From: Kalaharituber pfeilii
Lineage: Eukaryota > Ascomycota > Pezizomycetes > Pezizales > Pezizaceae
Length of the DNA stretch: 64,000 nucleotides
Direction: 5' to 3'
NCBI GenBank assembly: GCA_015179045.1
Contig: WHUZ01000074.1
Coordinates: 1-64,000 of the forward strand
Shown piece after piece: positions 1 through 10,474 of the stretch. A program made the position numbers and the translations under genes. Numbering within the stretch: the stretch's first letter is position 1; every line of letters starts with the position of its first letter. The notes below the pieces were generated by a model, which was not told where the DNA came from, searched no databases, and saw only the letters and a list, made by a program, of their open reading frames with translations.

Positions 1-225
1 TCGCTGAAGCCCAAGGCTTCAGGGGTGCTTTCCTCCGGAGTTGGTTCTACCGAGTAGACGACGATGATTGTGCTAAATCCGAGATCTTCAGCGTCAGGGT
101 CTACTGGTGTCGTATAGATTGTGGTGATGGGGCTCAGCCCTAGCTTGGGTGGCGGTGGTGGTGGCATCGCGCGTGGTGGCGGTGTGGCTGTGGTGGTGGC
201 CGCCATTGACCTGGGCGCGGGAGAT
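1..225 (-). mobile_element. Family A LINE ORF1 middle fragment
   Basis: Read on the minus strand, this resembles the ORF1 middle region seen on the plus strand at about 30,410-30,600: a run containing GAQPNHQYR-like residues followed by Pro/Thr-rich sequence. It has no intact frame and is cut at the window edge. On its right it runs into the poly(T) of another family A copy at 226, so it is probably the target of that insertion. The assignment rests on local similarity by eye only. Confidence 0.45.
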
Positions 226-1060
226 TTTTTTTTTTTTTTTTTTTTATTTCATTACTCGCGTGCCGCCCTATGGGCTATGGCGAGGTATATATAAACTAGA
301 ACTAACACAAAAGACTGACTAAAAAGTAAATAGAAGTATTGCCCGCTTGTCCTCCGTGATGCGGGTAGAACAACACCCAACGTCTATTTCCTTCCCCTGT
401 CTGTCTCATACACGCACGACTTTAACCACTTCCCTCCGAGCCTGACTTTTTCCGTTTCCGTTGGTGCCTCTAGGTATACCACCACGGAACTCGTCGTTTT
501 TCCCTCTTCCAGTAAGATTGTCTTTTTTCTCAACCATCTAATCCCAGTGACTTTGCCTATATTCTTGTTGGAGGTCTCCAGCCATCTTCGGACCTTCCCC
601 AGGTCTTTCCCCAGGGCTATTCCGTGGACGACTATGCCTATTTCTTTTCCGGGCTGGTCTGTGCGTTTCGGGGTCTGGGATCGGGTGGATTTGGCTTTGG
701 GGGCGGGGGCGGGGGCGGGTGGTCTGGTCGGGGTCGGGGTCGGGGTTGAGGTTGGGGTTGGGGTTGGTGTCTCGGTCCTGACCGGCGGAGAGGTCGCAAT
801 TTTCTTCGGCTTTTTGCTCCTCCTTCTCCGGGTCGAGGGTGGGGGTGGTGGGCGCGGGAGAACAGGAGGCTCTCAAGGCGTTCTGAGCCTCCTTCCTCCG
901 ATTCCAGGCCCGGAGTTTTTGTGACGAATCCATCGTTGGGTCGTCCTCGATTGCGCGGCACTCGGCTATGATGGCCTTGAGGTCTTCCATCGTGGGTGAG
1001 GGCGAGGCGGGGGGGGATCTTCCTCAAGAGTTTGCGCCTGCTGTTGTTGAACCTTTTTCA
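226..1060 (-). mobile_element. Family A half-LINE (ORF1 joined to LINE 3' tail)
   Basis: Poly(T) at 226-246 is followed by the family A tail hairpin (minus-strand sense CTCGCC...GCGAG). Then come about 140 nt of 3' UTR and, on the minus strand, the ORF1 C-terminal domain (GIVVHGIALGKDLGKVRRW ... EEGKTTSSVVVYLE ... VRLGGKW ... DRGRK, stop near 414). Further upstream is a Pro/Asn/Asp-rich linker full of (GGGGTC)n-like repeats (about 660-770) and an N-terminal part near 990 beginning MEDLKAIIAECRAI. There are frame breaks between these blocks. No ORF2 lies between ORF1 and the tail. The right boundary is approximate. Confidence 0.7.
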
Positions 1061-1373
1061 GGGTGGAAAAAACAAAAGGCCCAGCAAGGCAGTGGGCATC
1101 GACAGGTGTGGAGCTTGCAGAACGTCAGGCAAATCAGCGGGGCCAGGTCAAAAATGATATCATAGTCAATGAGTTATCAGGAAACGCAAGATGTTATTCT
1201 AGTGCAGACTCAATACGTGCCCTCAACTGCTCCATATCAGCCTCCTGAATCCTTGCATGTAGATAGCTTAATAAATTGAATTACATACCTCGCCTCTCAC
1301 GCATATGCATAACCCTGGCAGGCGATGTGAAGACCTGTGCAGTCCCCTGTAGACACCCCTGCAACCGGGCAAG
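1061..1373. other. Unassigned interval
   Basis: About 310 bases with no coding pattern, no poly(A) tail and no repeat match that I can see. Confidence 0.4.
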
Positions 1374-1550
1374 CTAGTCTGGCCTGCCCGGAGAGGTCCC
1401 GTCTACACAAGCATAGCCCGGCCCATTGCAACTTGGGGGGCCTGGGCCTGGAGGTACTATGAACAGGACAACGGGAACCTGAGAAGGCTGAGAGAGCTTG
1501 AGAAATGGCAGTACACCGTCGCCAGGGCTACAGATCACAAACCAGTCATA
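1374..1550 (+). mobile_element. Family A LINE ORF2 fragment upstream of RNase H
   Basis: The plus-strand translation contains LRELEKWQYTVARAT. This aligns with LRQRESWQYTVARDI, the segment just before the RNase H domain in the better copy at 8,063. The fragment is cut at 1,550 by the inverted-repeat element that starts at 1,551. Confidence 0.5.
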
Positions 1551-2689
1551 CTGTGTTCTACCGGGATATTGCGCACAACCGGGATATTGCGCACTTTCGG
1601 AACATGCGAATTTTTGCAGTAGTGGCTGCAATTCATGTGCGAGTATTATGAAACTTTAGGATGATGTTTTTAACATATCCTGAAATATATTCTGTGCCTC
1701 AGATTGCATCTATCGGAGGACAGCATAGTGTACTATACTGAGATATACCTAATTAGGCAATAGGGCACTTCTGTTTATAAAATTAGACACAGACCAACTA
1801 GAGTGTTGATATGCTTAATTACACATCAGCATATGCCTATAATAATATATACCAAGTTTGGTACGGATATGAGTATTGTAGCAGAATTGCTAACTAAAAA
1901 TATTTAATAATAGTAGCAATTTAGTAGTAATAGAAGCAGGCAGGCTAATGGAAGATACAATAGGCTTAAATATGAGTAGAGAGAGTTCTTATAGCTAAAG
2001 CATATAGGAAAGATTTATTTTTGGCAGTTCTAGCTCCCTATATAATGATTGGAAGTACATGGAATAAGATACTAGTATCTATATTTAGTAAGATATAATA
2101 TAGTATATAGTTTAATATAGTAGGTATATAAGATATTATAATAAAGTAAATTAATTATAATATATATAAAATTATAGATAATAAGTTTGGTACTAATATA
2201 AGTTTTATAAAAGAAGTAGTAGCTAAAAATATTTAGAAAGAGTAGTAGTTTAAGAGTAATAAAAGTAAGTAAGCTTAATAGAAGTAGAATAGACTTAAAT
2301 ATAAGTAAAAACTATTCTTATAATTAAAATATATAGCAAAAATTTATATTTAGTACTTATAAGACCCTATATTATAATTTAGAGTATAGAGAATACTATA
2401 CTACTATATTTTATTAGTGTTAGCGTAGGCGTCGCTGGGCTCGTGAGAGTGACTCTTGAGGCGACTCCGGGTTCACGAAGGCAGCGAAGCGGACGACAAA
2501 AGGTTACGCGAGAGCGTTAAGTGAGAGTTCAACTTAGAACACTGCTTGTGTCTTGATTTCCTTCTAGCTAACTGTTCAGCTCGTTTATATAGACTTCCGG
2601 CCGTCATACATGACTGGTCAATTGACAGTAACATGACGATAAACATGCTAAGGCATATAGGTAGAGAAACGTAACAGAAAACACGCATC

Positions 2690-3008
2690 AGGAAGGTCCG
2701 TAATAGCAGGAAAGGCGTGAACGTAATAGAAGCATGCATTAGGAAGGTCCGCGGTAGCTGGAAAGGCGTGGACGTAATGGGGGCATGCATTAGGAAGGTC
2801 TGCGGTAGCCGGAAAGGCGTGAACGTAATGGAGGCATGCATTAAGAAGGTCTGCGGTAGCCGGAAAGGCGTGAACGTAATGGAGGCATGCATTAAGAAGG
2901 TCTGCGGTAGCCGGAAAGGCGTGAACGTAATGGAGGCATGCGTTAGGAAGGTCTGCGGTAGCCGGAAAGGCGTGAACGTAATAGAAACATGCATCAGGAA
3001 GGTCTGTG
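2690..3008. repeat. 51-bp minisatellite, six full units plus a partial unit
   Basis: Units begin at 2,690, 2,741, 2,792, 2,843, 2,894 and 2,945, with a partial unit at 2,996. Each starts AGGAAGGTC or a close variant and contains GGAAAGGCGTG and GCATGCATT-like ends. Fifty-one bases is 17 codons, so both strands show false repetitive reading frames of about 125-290 aa. I treat these as shadows of the satellite, not genes. Confidence 0.9.
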
Positions 3009-3072
3009 ATGCATGTGCGCATATTGGTAGGCCATGTGCAACTTCAACACACACTTCTGTAACGTGCCCGAT

Positions 3073-3456
3073 CTGGGCAAGGTTCGAAAGTGGCTGGAGG
3101 CAAGTAACAAGATAGGGAAGACGGTAGGGGTGCGCTGGCTCAGGCAGAAGGCAAGACTGGTCGAGGAGGGAAAGAAGACCAGTTCGGTGGTCGTATACTT
3201 GGAGAAGTCGATTGAGGTTGAGAAAGTGAGACTGGGAGGACGTTGGATGAGAGTGGACCAGTATGAATGGGACAGGGGACGGAAGTAGGATGGATAGACT
3301 GGCCCTCTGAGGAAGGTTTCGATCCGCACCACGTAGGCTCACCGCGGGATCCACATGTAATTAGTTGAGGTTCTTTCTTTCTTTCGTTAGTTAACTTTAA
3401 CATCGCCATAGCCCATTGGGCGGCACGCGATTAATGATTTAAAAAAAAAAAAAAAA
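3073..3456 (+). mobile_element. Family A half-LINE inserted in the Fot1 inverted repeat
   Basis: A 13-bp target duplication TAACGTGCCCGAT flanks it (3,060-3,072 and 3,457-3,469). The insert opens inside the ORF1 C-terminal domain (LGKVRKWLEASNK ... EEGKKTSSVVVYLEK ... VRLGGRWMR ... DRGRK, stop at 3,286-3,288). It continues through a 3' UTR with CCGCGGGATCCACATGTAATTAG and the tail ATCGCCATAGCCC...GCGATTAATGATTT, and ends in poly(A). This is a clean, recent-looking, 5'-truncated copy of 384 bp. Confidence 0.88.
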
Positions 3457-3599
3457 TAACGTGCCCGATGTGGTAACGATCTGCCCCCCTGTAACGATCC
3501 TACATTTTCACCCCCGCTTCGGCAACCTGCTCCTCATCTTTCAACCGCGATTATCCTGCATATCTCAGCGAATTCTACATATTTTGAACTCGTTTTACC

Positions 3600-5777
3600 C
3601 GCAGTTAATAGCTATGCGACAGGAAAGTAAGCCTGAAAACATTAACCGAGCAATCGCTTATGCATACAAACATCGGGAAGAGTCAATACTAAAATTGCTT
3701 CCTACTTTGATGTAAAAGCTATTACATTACGTAGACGACTCGATGGGGTACAGAAAGGAAGGAAGGAGGCTCGCGAAAGGCAGCAATTGCTTACTAGAGG
3801 TGAAGAGAATGCATTAGAGGTCTGGGCACTTACAATGATTGATATGGGCTTTCCAGTTCATTTGCGAATGCTGAGATCTATGGCTGTTTTAATTCTGCAG
3901 CGAAGGTTTAGCAATGCAGTTCCAGGGATCGGTGGCGTGAGAGGTTTTTACTTCGACATCCCATAGTTAACAGCAAATATGTACAATATCTTGAGCGCAT
4001 TCGGCATTCGCAAGGGACAAATATTCCAGCGCAGAAGGCATTTTATCGGTCACTCCGGATTACAATGCGCCAACTTAAGATCACCCCTGACAACCTCTGG
4101 AACTATGATGAAAAGGGTATTATTATGGGCATTGCAACTGGCAGGCAGAAATGTATTGTTCGAGCAGGTCCAAGGCGAAAAATTGCAGTTACTGATGGCA
4201 ATCGAGAATTTGTTACTGTCATAGAGACAGTAAATGCTTCATTCCTCCATACCTTGTCTGGCAAGCGAAAACCCATAGAGAAGGCTACTACGGTGCTGAG
4301 GGTGTCCATAAACTTCCTGCAACTTTTGGACGCTCGCCTAGTGGATACATGGATGATGAACTAGGTGTTGAGTTTATGAAATATCACTTTGAGCCATATA
4401 CTCGCCCCGTGAACCCTACCACTACCTCCATTGCCTCCACTGCCTCCACCGCCCCTGCCTCCACCGCCGGCACCCCCATAGCAACCGGCCTTCCTACAAG
4501 CACTATACATAACAAACGCAGTATAATTATTTCGAGCGATTCACTGAACTTACCTCCCTCTAATACATCCGAATATCCTTGGCGCCTTTTAATTGTTGAT
4601 GGTCACTCTTCCCATGTCGCTTACCAAGTCGTTGAATATGCACTCAATCACCGGATTCAAATGCTTTGTCTTCCCCCACATTCAACTCATTTAATGCAAC
4701 CTCTTGATGTTGGATGCTTCTCTCCTCTCCAAAGGCACTACCGCAATGGCTTACAAGATTGGATATATCAAAAGCCTCGTGATATTTTGCGCAAACCTGA
4801 CTTCTGGGAAATTCTTTGTGGTGCCAGACAATCTACTTTTACTACCGATACTATTTTGGGTGCATGGCGGGGGTCTGGATGCTAGCCTATTGATCCTGAC
4901 AAAGTTATTCCTCCTCAAGTTCAAGCGACAATGACGGTCAATTCAGATCTCTCTATATTAGATACTCCATCAAAGCAAATAGTACTGCGAACTGCTCTGG
5001 ACAAGACAATTTTGACTCCACATACACGCAAGACTGTGATGGATCATGTATTGTTTCTGGAGGAAAAGCTAACAAAATATACGGTGATTGAGCCTAATGC
5101 TACAACCTTCAAAGCTCTACGGAATGGTAAGATGGTCAAAAAAGCTCCGGCTGGTAGTTTGAAGCATATTAAAGGCCCTCGGACTCTTAATCGAGCGTAT
5201 ATTGAATCCTCTCGACAAGCCGAAGTCAAAGCAGCACTGGAAGCAGAGGAAAAGAAAGAGCGGAAGAGGCTGGAAAAGGAACAGAAAGCAGTAGAGAAGA
5301 TAAGAAAAGAGGAAGAGAAAATTCAGAAGGCAGAGGAGCGACGAAAAATCGCTGAGGATAAGAAAGAAGCTGCTGAAGTGAAAAAGCAGCTAGCAGCGGA
5401 GGAGCGAGAAAGAAAGGCAAAAGAGAAACAAGAACAGAGAGAAATAGCTGCAGCTGAGCGGGCCGCAAAGAGAGGTCGTGGGGGAGCTCGCGGGCGAGGC
5501 CGGGGCCGAGGAAGGCCTTTGGTTCAGGAGGTGGGAGGGTCCGAACACCTGCTAGGGGGGGGGGGTGAAGGAGGTTCCAGTAGTAAATCTCGAGCCACAG
5601 ACCTCTTCTATCATACCTGATGCCTCAGACGAAGTTACTGCTACTATCTCTAGTGCTTCATCTACCACTACTTCAAGTCCTAGTATTCCTGGATCACCTG
5701 AGGACTCTGAGGACACTGATGATGGTATTGAGGTACAGAGATTAGCTCGAGAATGTGAATTTCTTCTATATATTTGA
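3600..5777 (+). pseudogene. Fot1/pogo (DDE_1) transposase, multiply frameshifted
   Basis: The reading moves through several frames. At about 3,610-3,960 there is a psq/CENP-B-type DNA-binding helix-turn-helix region (ESKPENINRAIAYAYKHREE, then, after a shift near 3,690, DVKAITLRRRLDGVQKGRKE). At 4,065-4,290 is the first catalytic Asp in NLWNYDEKGI. At 4,349-4,885 the second and third Asp lie in LLIVDGHSSH and MQPLDVGCF. At 4,931-5,620 is a charged Lys/Glu coiled-coil tail ending in an RGRGRGRP AT-hook-like stretch, broken at a G-run near 5,565. All three DDE acidic residues are present, but at least four frame breaks or stops rule out function. Family: Tc1/mariner-pogo. Confidence 0.8.
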
Positions 5778-7115
5778 AGGTGCGTGTATCCTATATAATT
5801 CCTATATACATTTATTAACTTTAACTGAAAAGACTAGTGCTAGGCGAATGATTATTACTCATTTTCTATATTATTTTCCTGATTCTGAGAATATTGAGCT
5901 ATATTATATGCAGGGAGGGGTTAATTCATATAAATAATGATGAATTTGGTTATAGTTATTTGAATTTTGGCTTTTTCCTTATTATGATAGTATATTCAGA
6001 TTCAGCGGTATCAAATTAATATAATACTATGCAATTTCCGTAGTCGCAATATATCTGGTAATAGGTAATAGGGCAAGGAATGCATGACGAGGAGTGCCAA
6101 GAGAGTGGATCGTTACAGGGGGGCAGCTCGTTACCACTTCGGGCACGCTAGGCAACCGCCGTTTACCAGTGGACGTTGCCTAGTGGTGATCAGTCACATC
6201 TTTAGCATACGTCTCTGGCGGTGCTTCCGGAACCGACTCCGTAAGTCTTACCTTAGCCGTAACAATTAGATTTTATATTATATTAGATATAATATAGTAT
6301 ATATTTTATTATATAAGATATATAAGAGCCTACAATATACTTATATATATTATATATTTATTTATAATATATAACGAATATTAAAACTTTCTAGAAATAA
6401 GAAAAAGTAAAAAAATTCTTAAAATATAGAATAAAATAAAGATATTATAAATATCTTCAAAAGGTATAAGAACTAGTATCTGTATATGGCTTGAAAAATA
6501 AAAGTATAGGAGGTATAAGTAATTTAATCTATTATATATTCTAAGTATATTCACTTTATACTATAATATATCTTATAAAATATAAATTATAGTATACTAT
6601 TTCTTACAACTTCAATTACTATATAGAGTTCTAGGACTGTTAAAAATAAATCTTTACCATATGCTTTAGCTGTAAGAACTCTTTTTACTTATATTTAAGT
6701 CTATTGTATCCCCTATTAGCCTGCCTACTTCTATAACTACCGAATTACTACTATTTCTAAATATTTTCAGTTAGTACTTCTGCTACAATACTCATATCAG
6801 TACCAAACTTGGTATATATAATCATGAGCATATGCTGATGTGTAATTAAGCATATCAACACTCTAGTTGGTCTGTGTCTAATTTTATAAACAGAAGTGCC
6901 CTATTGCCTAATTAGGTATATCTCAGTATAGTACACTATGCTGTCCTCCGATAGATGCAATCTGAGGCACAGAATATATTTCAGGATATGTTAAAAACAT
7001 CATCCTAAAGTTTCATAATACTCGCACATGAATTGCAGCCACTACTGCAAAAATTCGCATGTTCCGAAAGTGCGCAATATCCCGGTTGTGCGCAATATCC
7101 CGGTAGAACACAGTA

Positions 7116-7500
7116 TTGGATAAGGCTCGGGCCGGGGAATCTTATGCAATATGACAGGTTATCCAGTATGACAGGTTGGGATGCAGAGATCAATTTTCGA
7201 GGAAATAACAGATGTTCTGACCTACCGATCGAACATTGCGGTTCGCGAACCGGCCAGGCCCATTCGCGAATAGGCCAATTCGTTAGTGGGCTGGCTGATT
7301 CGCGAATGGGCCAGCCCACCCGCGAACAATTTCTTTTACAAGTACCACTAGGTACCTCTATATGCTGTTAGTAATAAGTATAGAGAAACGTTCTGCTACG
7401 AAGGATAATTGATAAGCCAGTTACTGTGTGCTTGCACAGCCCCATTGCCACTGACAGGTACCAACTTGCAAGTTGCCACTTGAAAGTTGCTGTCGGTAAT
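7116..7500. repeat. TTCGCGAA-rich repeat segment
   Basis: This contains several TTCGCGAA palindromes embedded in GGGCCAGCCC-like sequence (7,225-7,325). A related patch with GGTTCGCGAACCGG and GGGCCAG lies at about 9,880-10,060. Probably a degraded MITE-like element; no boundaries were established and no gene is seen. Confidence 0.35.
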
Positions 7501-7509
7501 GTTACTAAT

Positions 7510-7802
7510 ATGAGGGCAAACAGACAAGCTCGGTGGTGGTCTACCTGGAGGAAGACAAGGTAATGGACAGGGTGAGACTCGGAGGAAGATGGCTGAGGGC
7601 TTGCCGATACGAGTGGGACAGGTGAAGGAAGGAAAGACGTCCCCCACATCGACCCACCCACAACACCAGAGAAATCCGTGGGACTCACATGTAATGAGAC
7701 AAGTAGTTAGTTTTTATTTTTTCCTTTAATAAAAACCCTCGCCATAGCCCATAGGGCGGCACGCGAGTAATGATATAAAAAAAAAAAAAAAAAAAAAAAA
7801 AA
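7510..7802 (+). mobile_element. Family A half-LINE fragment
   Basis: Plus-strand ORF1 C-terminal residues (TSSVVVYLEEDK ... VRLGGRW ... YEWDR) end with an in-frame stop replacing the usual Gly of DRGRK. A 3' UTR, the family A tail (CTCGCCATAGCCCATAGGGC ... GCGAG) and about 27 A follow. The sequence ATGTTACTAATATGA is present on both sides (about 7,499 and 7,801), a likely target duplication. Confidence 0.72.
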
Positions 7803-8048
7803 TGTTACTAATATGACTCCCAACCTGCTACTTCCTACCCACATGCTAGAAGATAATAAAGACAACATAATTAAAAATTTGCTGCGTTTCTTCTAACACT
7901 GCTGTAGTAAAGAATATAGATTTATTTTCATAGCTAAATTATTATTAGTAGAATAACTATAACATAGACTTCTAGTATTCTTCTTGCTCTAAGTGAAATT
8001 TTGGAGTTATCTTCTTAGGTAGAGATATTCGGATTCCTCCGCGGTTTC
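7803..8048. other. Unassigned AT-rich interval
   Basis: No gene, tail or repeat match seen. Confidence 0.4.
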
Positions 8049-8062
8049 TAGTCATATCTTGT

Positions 8063-9362
8063 GGCTAGTTACGCCAAGGGGGCACCGGCGGAGAAGAAGC
8101 TGAGGCAACGGGAAAGCTGGCAGTACACAGTCGCCAGAGACATCTTAGGAGCCCCCTGGGGAACCAGGAGGGATGTTGTGGAAGGCATAGCCAATCTGGA
8201 ATCGGTGGAGACCTTCGTACACGGGGAAAAGAAAGAGTGGAAGCCCGCACGCTGAGGTTCGCGCAGGAACAGATCCTGGACCCACAACCCGACACAAAGT
8301 ACCTGCGAGGCTCCCTGTCACATCGAGACCCCCTCCCTCTACACACGCTCCCCATTCAACCGAGTGACCTGAGCAAGGAAGAATGGGAGGACATCATCAG
8401 GAAAGAGGAGGAGGAGGGGTGGGTGAGCATATACACGGACGGGAGTCGGATAGACAACTCCACAGGGGCAGGCATATATTGCCAGCAAACGGACCAAGCC
8501 TACTACCTAGGAAGACAAAGCACCGTAAACGACGGGGAAATGCTAGCCATCGGCCACGCCCTTCAGCACGAGGGGGAGATCTTAATTGTAACGGACTCAC
8601 GCACGGCGATAGCTAGGCTACAAAAGATAGCCAGAGGGGACCCAACGGTGGACGGGACATCACAGGCAGTCCGGGAACAGTGGGAGAGGAGAGTCGCAAA
8701 AGGCAATTTGGATCTTGCGGTAACCTGGGTCAAAGGACACAAAGGCATCAAGGGGAACACGGAAGCAGACAAAGCCGCCAAAGTCGGAACCGCGCTGCAG
8801 TGCGAAGACGAGATAGTGACGGAAGCGGGGATACGACAAGAAAGCAAAGCACTCCGAGCCGAAGAAAGGAAACGCCTGCAACTCTCATACCGACCACTAC
8901 AGGAAATAGACAACCGCCGACTAGTATCGACATTGACGGGCATCCTCGGAAACAAAGGATTAAAGGAATGGAGATACAGTATAGGCAAGGCGGACTCACC
9001 TGAGTGCAGATGGTGCGGGACGGCACCGGAGAACTTTGCGCACATAGCCACCAACTGCAAAACGTTTTTTTTTTTTTTTTTTTTTTTATATCAGTACTCG
9101 CATACCGCCCTAAGGGCTATGGCGAGGGTTTTATTATAACAGAAATAAAAACAAGTCAACGTCTAGTTACATGTAGTGCCCGCGAAACTCCTTCATGGTG
9201 CGGGTGGCATGCCCAGTATGTCCTACTTCCGTCCCCTCTCCGATTCATACCGGTCCGACCTTAACCCACGTGGAACGATAGGCTGCCAAATGGGGCAGAC
9301 GGACTGAGACAGCCAAGGGGGGAGCAGAGTTGGCGAAGATTCTGATATGGGCAGGGGGGGAG
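8063..9362 (+). pseudogene. LINE ORF2 C-terminus: RNase H plus zinc-knuckle-like domain
   Basis: The RNase H core is recognisable: YTDGS (first Asp), the GEMLAI Glu, VTDSR (second Asp), then GHKGIKGNTEADKAA with the late His and Asp. A C-terminal CRWCG ... HIATNC motif follows, typical of Tad-like fungal LINEs. A stop at about 8,253 breaks the frame upstream (KEWKPAR), and the half-LINE at 9,065 separates the last about 30 codons. Reverse transcriptase and endonuclease regions are absent. Non-functional, but the longest continuous ORF2 piece in the window (8,237-9,064). Confidence 0.8.
9065..9272 (-). mobile_element. Family A half-LINE nested in the LINE at 8,063
   Basis: Poly(T), then the tail in reverse (ATCAGTACTCGCATACCGCCC), then a 3' UTR with ACTACATGTAACTAG in minus sense and the last ORF1 codons around CCGGTATGAATCGGAGAGG. 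AACG occurs on both sides, a short possible target duplication. Confidence 0.7.
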
Positions 9363-9530
9363 TGATGGGAGCGACATAGGTTTCATTAACGAGGGTGGTA
9401 GTTTAGTCTTTCCATCTAGTTATTCCATTTATTTCAAGTTTGTAGTTAGGAAAAACCTCGCCATAGCCTTACAGGCGGCATGCGAGTAATGAAAAAAAAA
9501 AAAAAAAAAAAAAAAATAGTCATATCTTGT

Positions 9531-9787
9531 AGTAGTAACAAGGATTGCGTTGATGCCAAGAATTAGAATTTTGGTGGTTGTATTGCCAGAAATGGCACTT
9601 CATAGAATCCTTGCAAGCGCCAAGCATCCACTTCTGGCTCTATCCCACTCGTACTGGCAGAACTTCAGCCATTTCCCTCCTAATCTCACTCTCGCTGGTA
9701 TTGAATCTGCTCCGGGTATACTTTGCTCCTCTAGTTATCATAACTGAGTGGTGATTTTCTCCTCAACCCCCTTTATTATGTATCTAA
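9531..9787 (-). mobile_element. Diverged family A ORF1 relic
   Basis: Minus-strand codons near 9,640-9,700 read like RVRLGGKWLKFCQYEWDR. No tail or boundaries are visible. Old copy. Confidence 0.45.
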
Positions 9788-9798
9788 GGCCCAATTCA

Positions 9799-9868
9799 TA
9801 TGTAACTAAATCGCCATAGCCCCCAGGGCGACAAGCGATCAATGATATTTAAAAAAAAAGAAAAAAAA
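9799..9868 (+). mobile_element. Short family A tail insertion (70 bp)
   Basis: An 11-bp duplication GGCCCAATTCA flanks it (9,788-9,798 and 9,869-9,879). The insert carries only 14 nt upstream of the tail hairpin, then ATCGCCATAGCCC...AAGCGATCAATGATATT and A-rich sequence. Confidence 0.82.
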
Positions 9869-9879
9869 GGCCCAATTCA

Positions 9880-10187
9880 GACTCACGTGCTGGCCCACTG
9901 ACGAACATTGTGGTCCGCAAAACTGGGCATAGGTACATAGAGGTACTGTACATTCATGTTCGCCGCTACATAGGCCAGGTGTTCGTGGCTGGGCTGGTCC
10001 CGTGAAAAAAATATGGCCGGTTCGCGAACCGGAAAATGTTCGTCGGTGGGCCAGAACATCGTGAAACAATGAATTATTTGCTTCAAAACAGACAGCTACT
10101 GTACGTATAGACCGGCACCAAGGGTGTCACTGCAAGCGCAAATTGGGCCCAGTTATCCATCCTGTACTGCATGCATAGTGGCCAACC
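9880..10187. other. Interval without genes, TTCGCGAA-like repeat
   Basis: Holds GGTTCGCGAACCGG and GGCCAG motifs resembling 7,225-7,325. No coding evidence. Confidence 0.35.
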
Positions 10188-10200
10188 GAGTTGGCAGGGC

Positions 10201-10267
10201 TTTTTTTTTTTTTTTTTTTTTTTTTCTATATCAATACTCGCATGCCGCCCTATGGGCTATGGCGAGG
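10201..10267 (-). mobile_element. Hairpin-only micro-insertion, family A
   Basis: A 13-bp duplication GAGTTGGCAGGGC flanks a 67-bp insert (10,188-10,200 and 10,268-10,280). In minus sense the insert is CCTCGCCATAGCCC...GCGAGTATTGATATAG followed by poly(A). It starts at the base of the terminal hairpin. Confidence 0.9.
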
Positions 10268-10280
10268 GAGTTGGCAGGGC

Positions 10281-10432
10281 AAGAGCAGAGCCTCTAGCAT
10301 TGTGTTGCAATGAGCGAATAGTGAGCCTTGTAGTAAGCTATTAGAGAGAATCAAGATGGAGTGCTGGAAAGTCTGGCGAATTATGCAGCGCCAAGGTACT
10401 CACGTGCAACTGCCAAGTTCCCTTGATTGGTA

Positions 10433-10436
<4 letters not shown>
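10281..10436. other. Short unassigned interval
   Basis: No feature seen. Confidence 0.35.

Positions 10437-10474
<38 letters not shown>

Larger units (their letters stand above)
3062..6148 (+). mobile_element. Fot1/pogo-type DNA transposon, degenerate
   Basis: Terminal inverted repeats of about 43 bp run inward from 3,062 (ACGTGCCCGAT, then GTGGTAACG... after the LINE insertion) and from 6,148. They include the shared segment CTGCCCCCCTGTAACGATCC. TA lies outside both ends (3,060-3,061 and 6,149-6,150). A DDE transposase relic fills the interior. A family A half-LINE sits inside the left inverted repeat. Without it the element is about 2.7 kb. Confidence 0.82.
2418..6264. mobile_element. Solo LTR (about 0.76 kb) split by a Fot1/pogo transposon
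   Basis: The sequence starts TGTTAGC at 2,418 and ends CCGTAACA at 6,264. Perfect 5-bp direct repeats ATTAG flank it (2,413-2,417 and 6,265-6,269), as expected for an LTR-retrotransposon integrase product. The LTR is in two pieces, 2,418-3,061 and 6,149-6,264, because a TA-specific DNA transposon is inserted at 3,062. The left piece holds a 51-bp minisatellite. No gag-pol sequence remains, so this is a recombined solo LTR. Confidence 0.75.
1551..7113. mobile_element. Long-inverted-repeat (foldback) element, TA target duplication, heavily nested
   Basis: The first about 500 bases (1,551-2,050) reappear as a close inverted copy at about 6,630-7,113. Both ends begin CTGTGTTCTACCGGGATATT and both are flanked by TA (1,549-1,550 and 7,114-7,115). 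Each end carries two tandem copies of CCGGGATATTGCGCA. Once the solo LTR at 2,418-6,264 is removed, the element is only about 1.7 kb, AT-rich and nearly palindromic, with no transposase. The inner AT-rich parts (2,051-2,417 and 6,270-6,630) are more diverged. A roughly 190-bp block (1,854-2,045) recurs diverged at about 2,185-2,375. This is a non-autonomous element, probably Tc1/mariner-pogo mobilised on the TA criterion. Confidence 0.7.
8063..9516 (+). mobile_element. Family A LINE, 5'-truncated ORF2 end, with target duplication
   Basis: A 14-bp target duplication TAGTCATATCTTGT flanks the insertion (8,049-8,062 and 9,517-9,530). It contains the ORF2 C-terminal region (RNase H and zinc-knuckle-like motif), a short 3' UTR, the tail CTCGCCATAGCCT...AGGCGGCATGCGAG and poly(A). 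A second family A copy in opposite orientation (9,065-9,272) interrupts it. The ORF2 end ELAKILIWAGGE resumes after the insert at about 9,325-9,362, confirming the split. Confidence 0.88.

Noticed and set aside
547..924. Gly/Val-rich plus-strand frame
   Set aside because: It is the complement of the Pro/Asn/Asp-rich linker of the minus-strand LINE ORF1.
2690..3008. Possible CRISPR array
   Set aside because: The 51-bp units are contiguous with no unique spacers, and the host is eukaryotic.
2473..3354. 293-codon and 124-codon repetitive minus-strand frames
   Set aside because: Both are created by the 51-bp satellite and run through an LTR and a LINE insertion, so they are not a gene.
8563..9060. 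165-codon frame opposite the RNase H relic
   Set aside because: Antisense shadow of the LINE ORF2.
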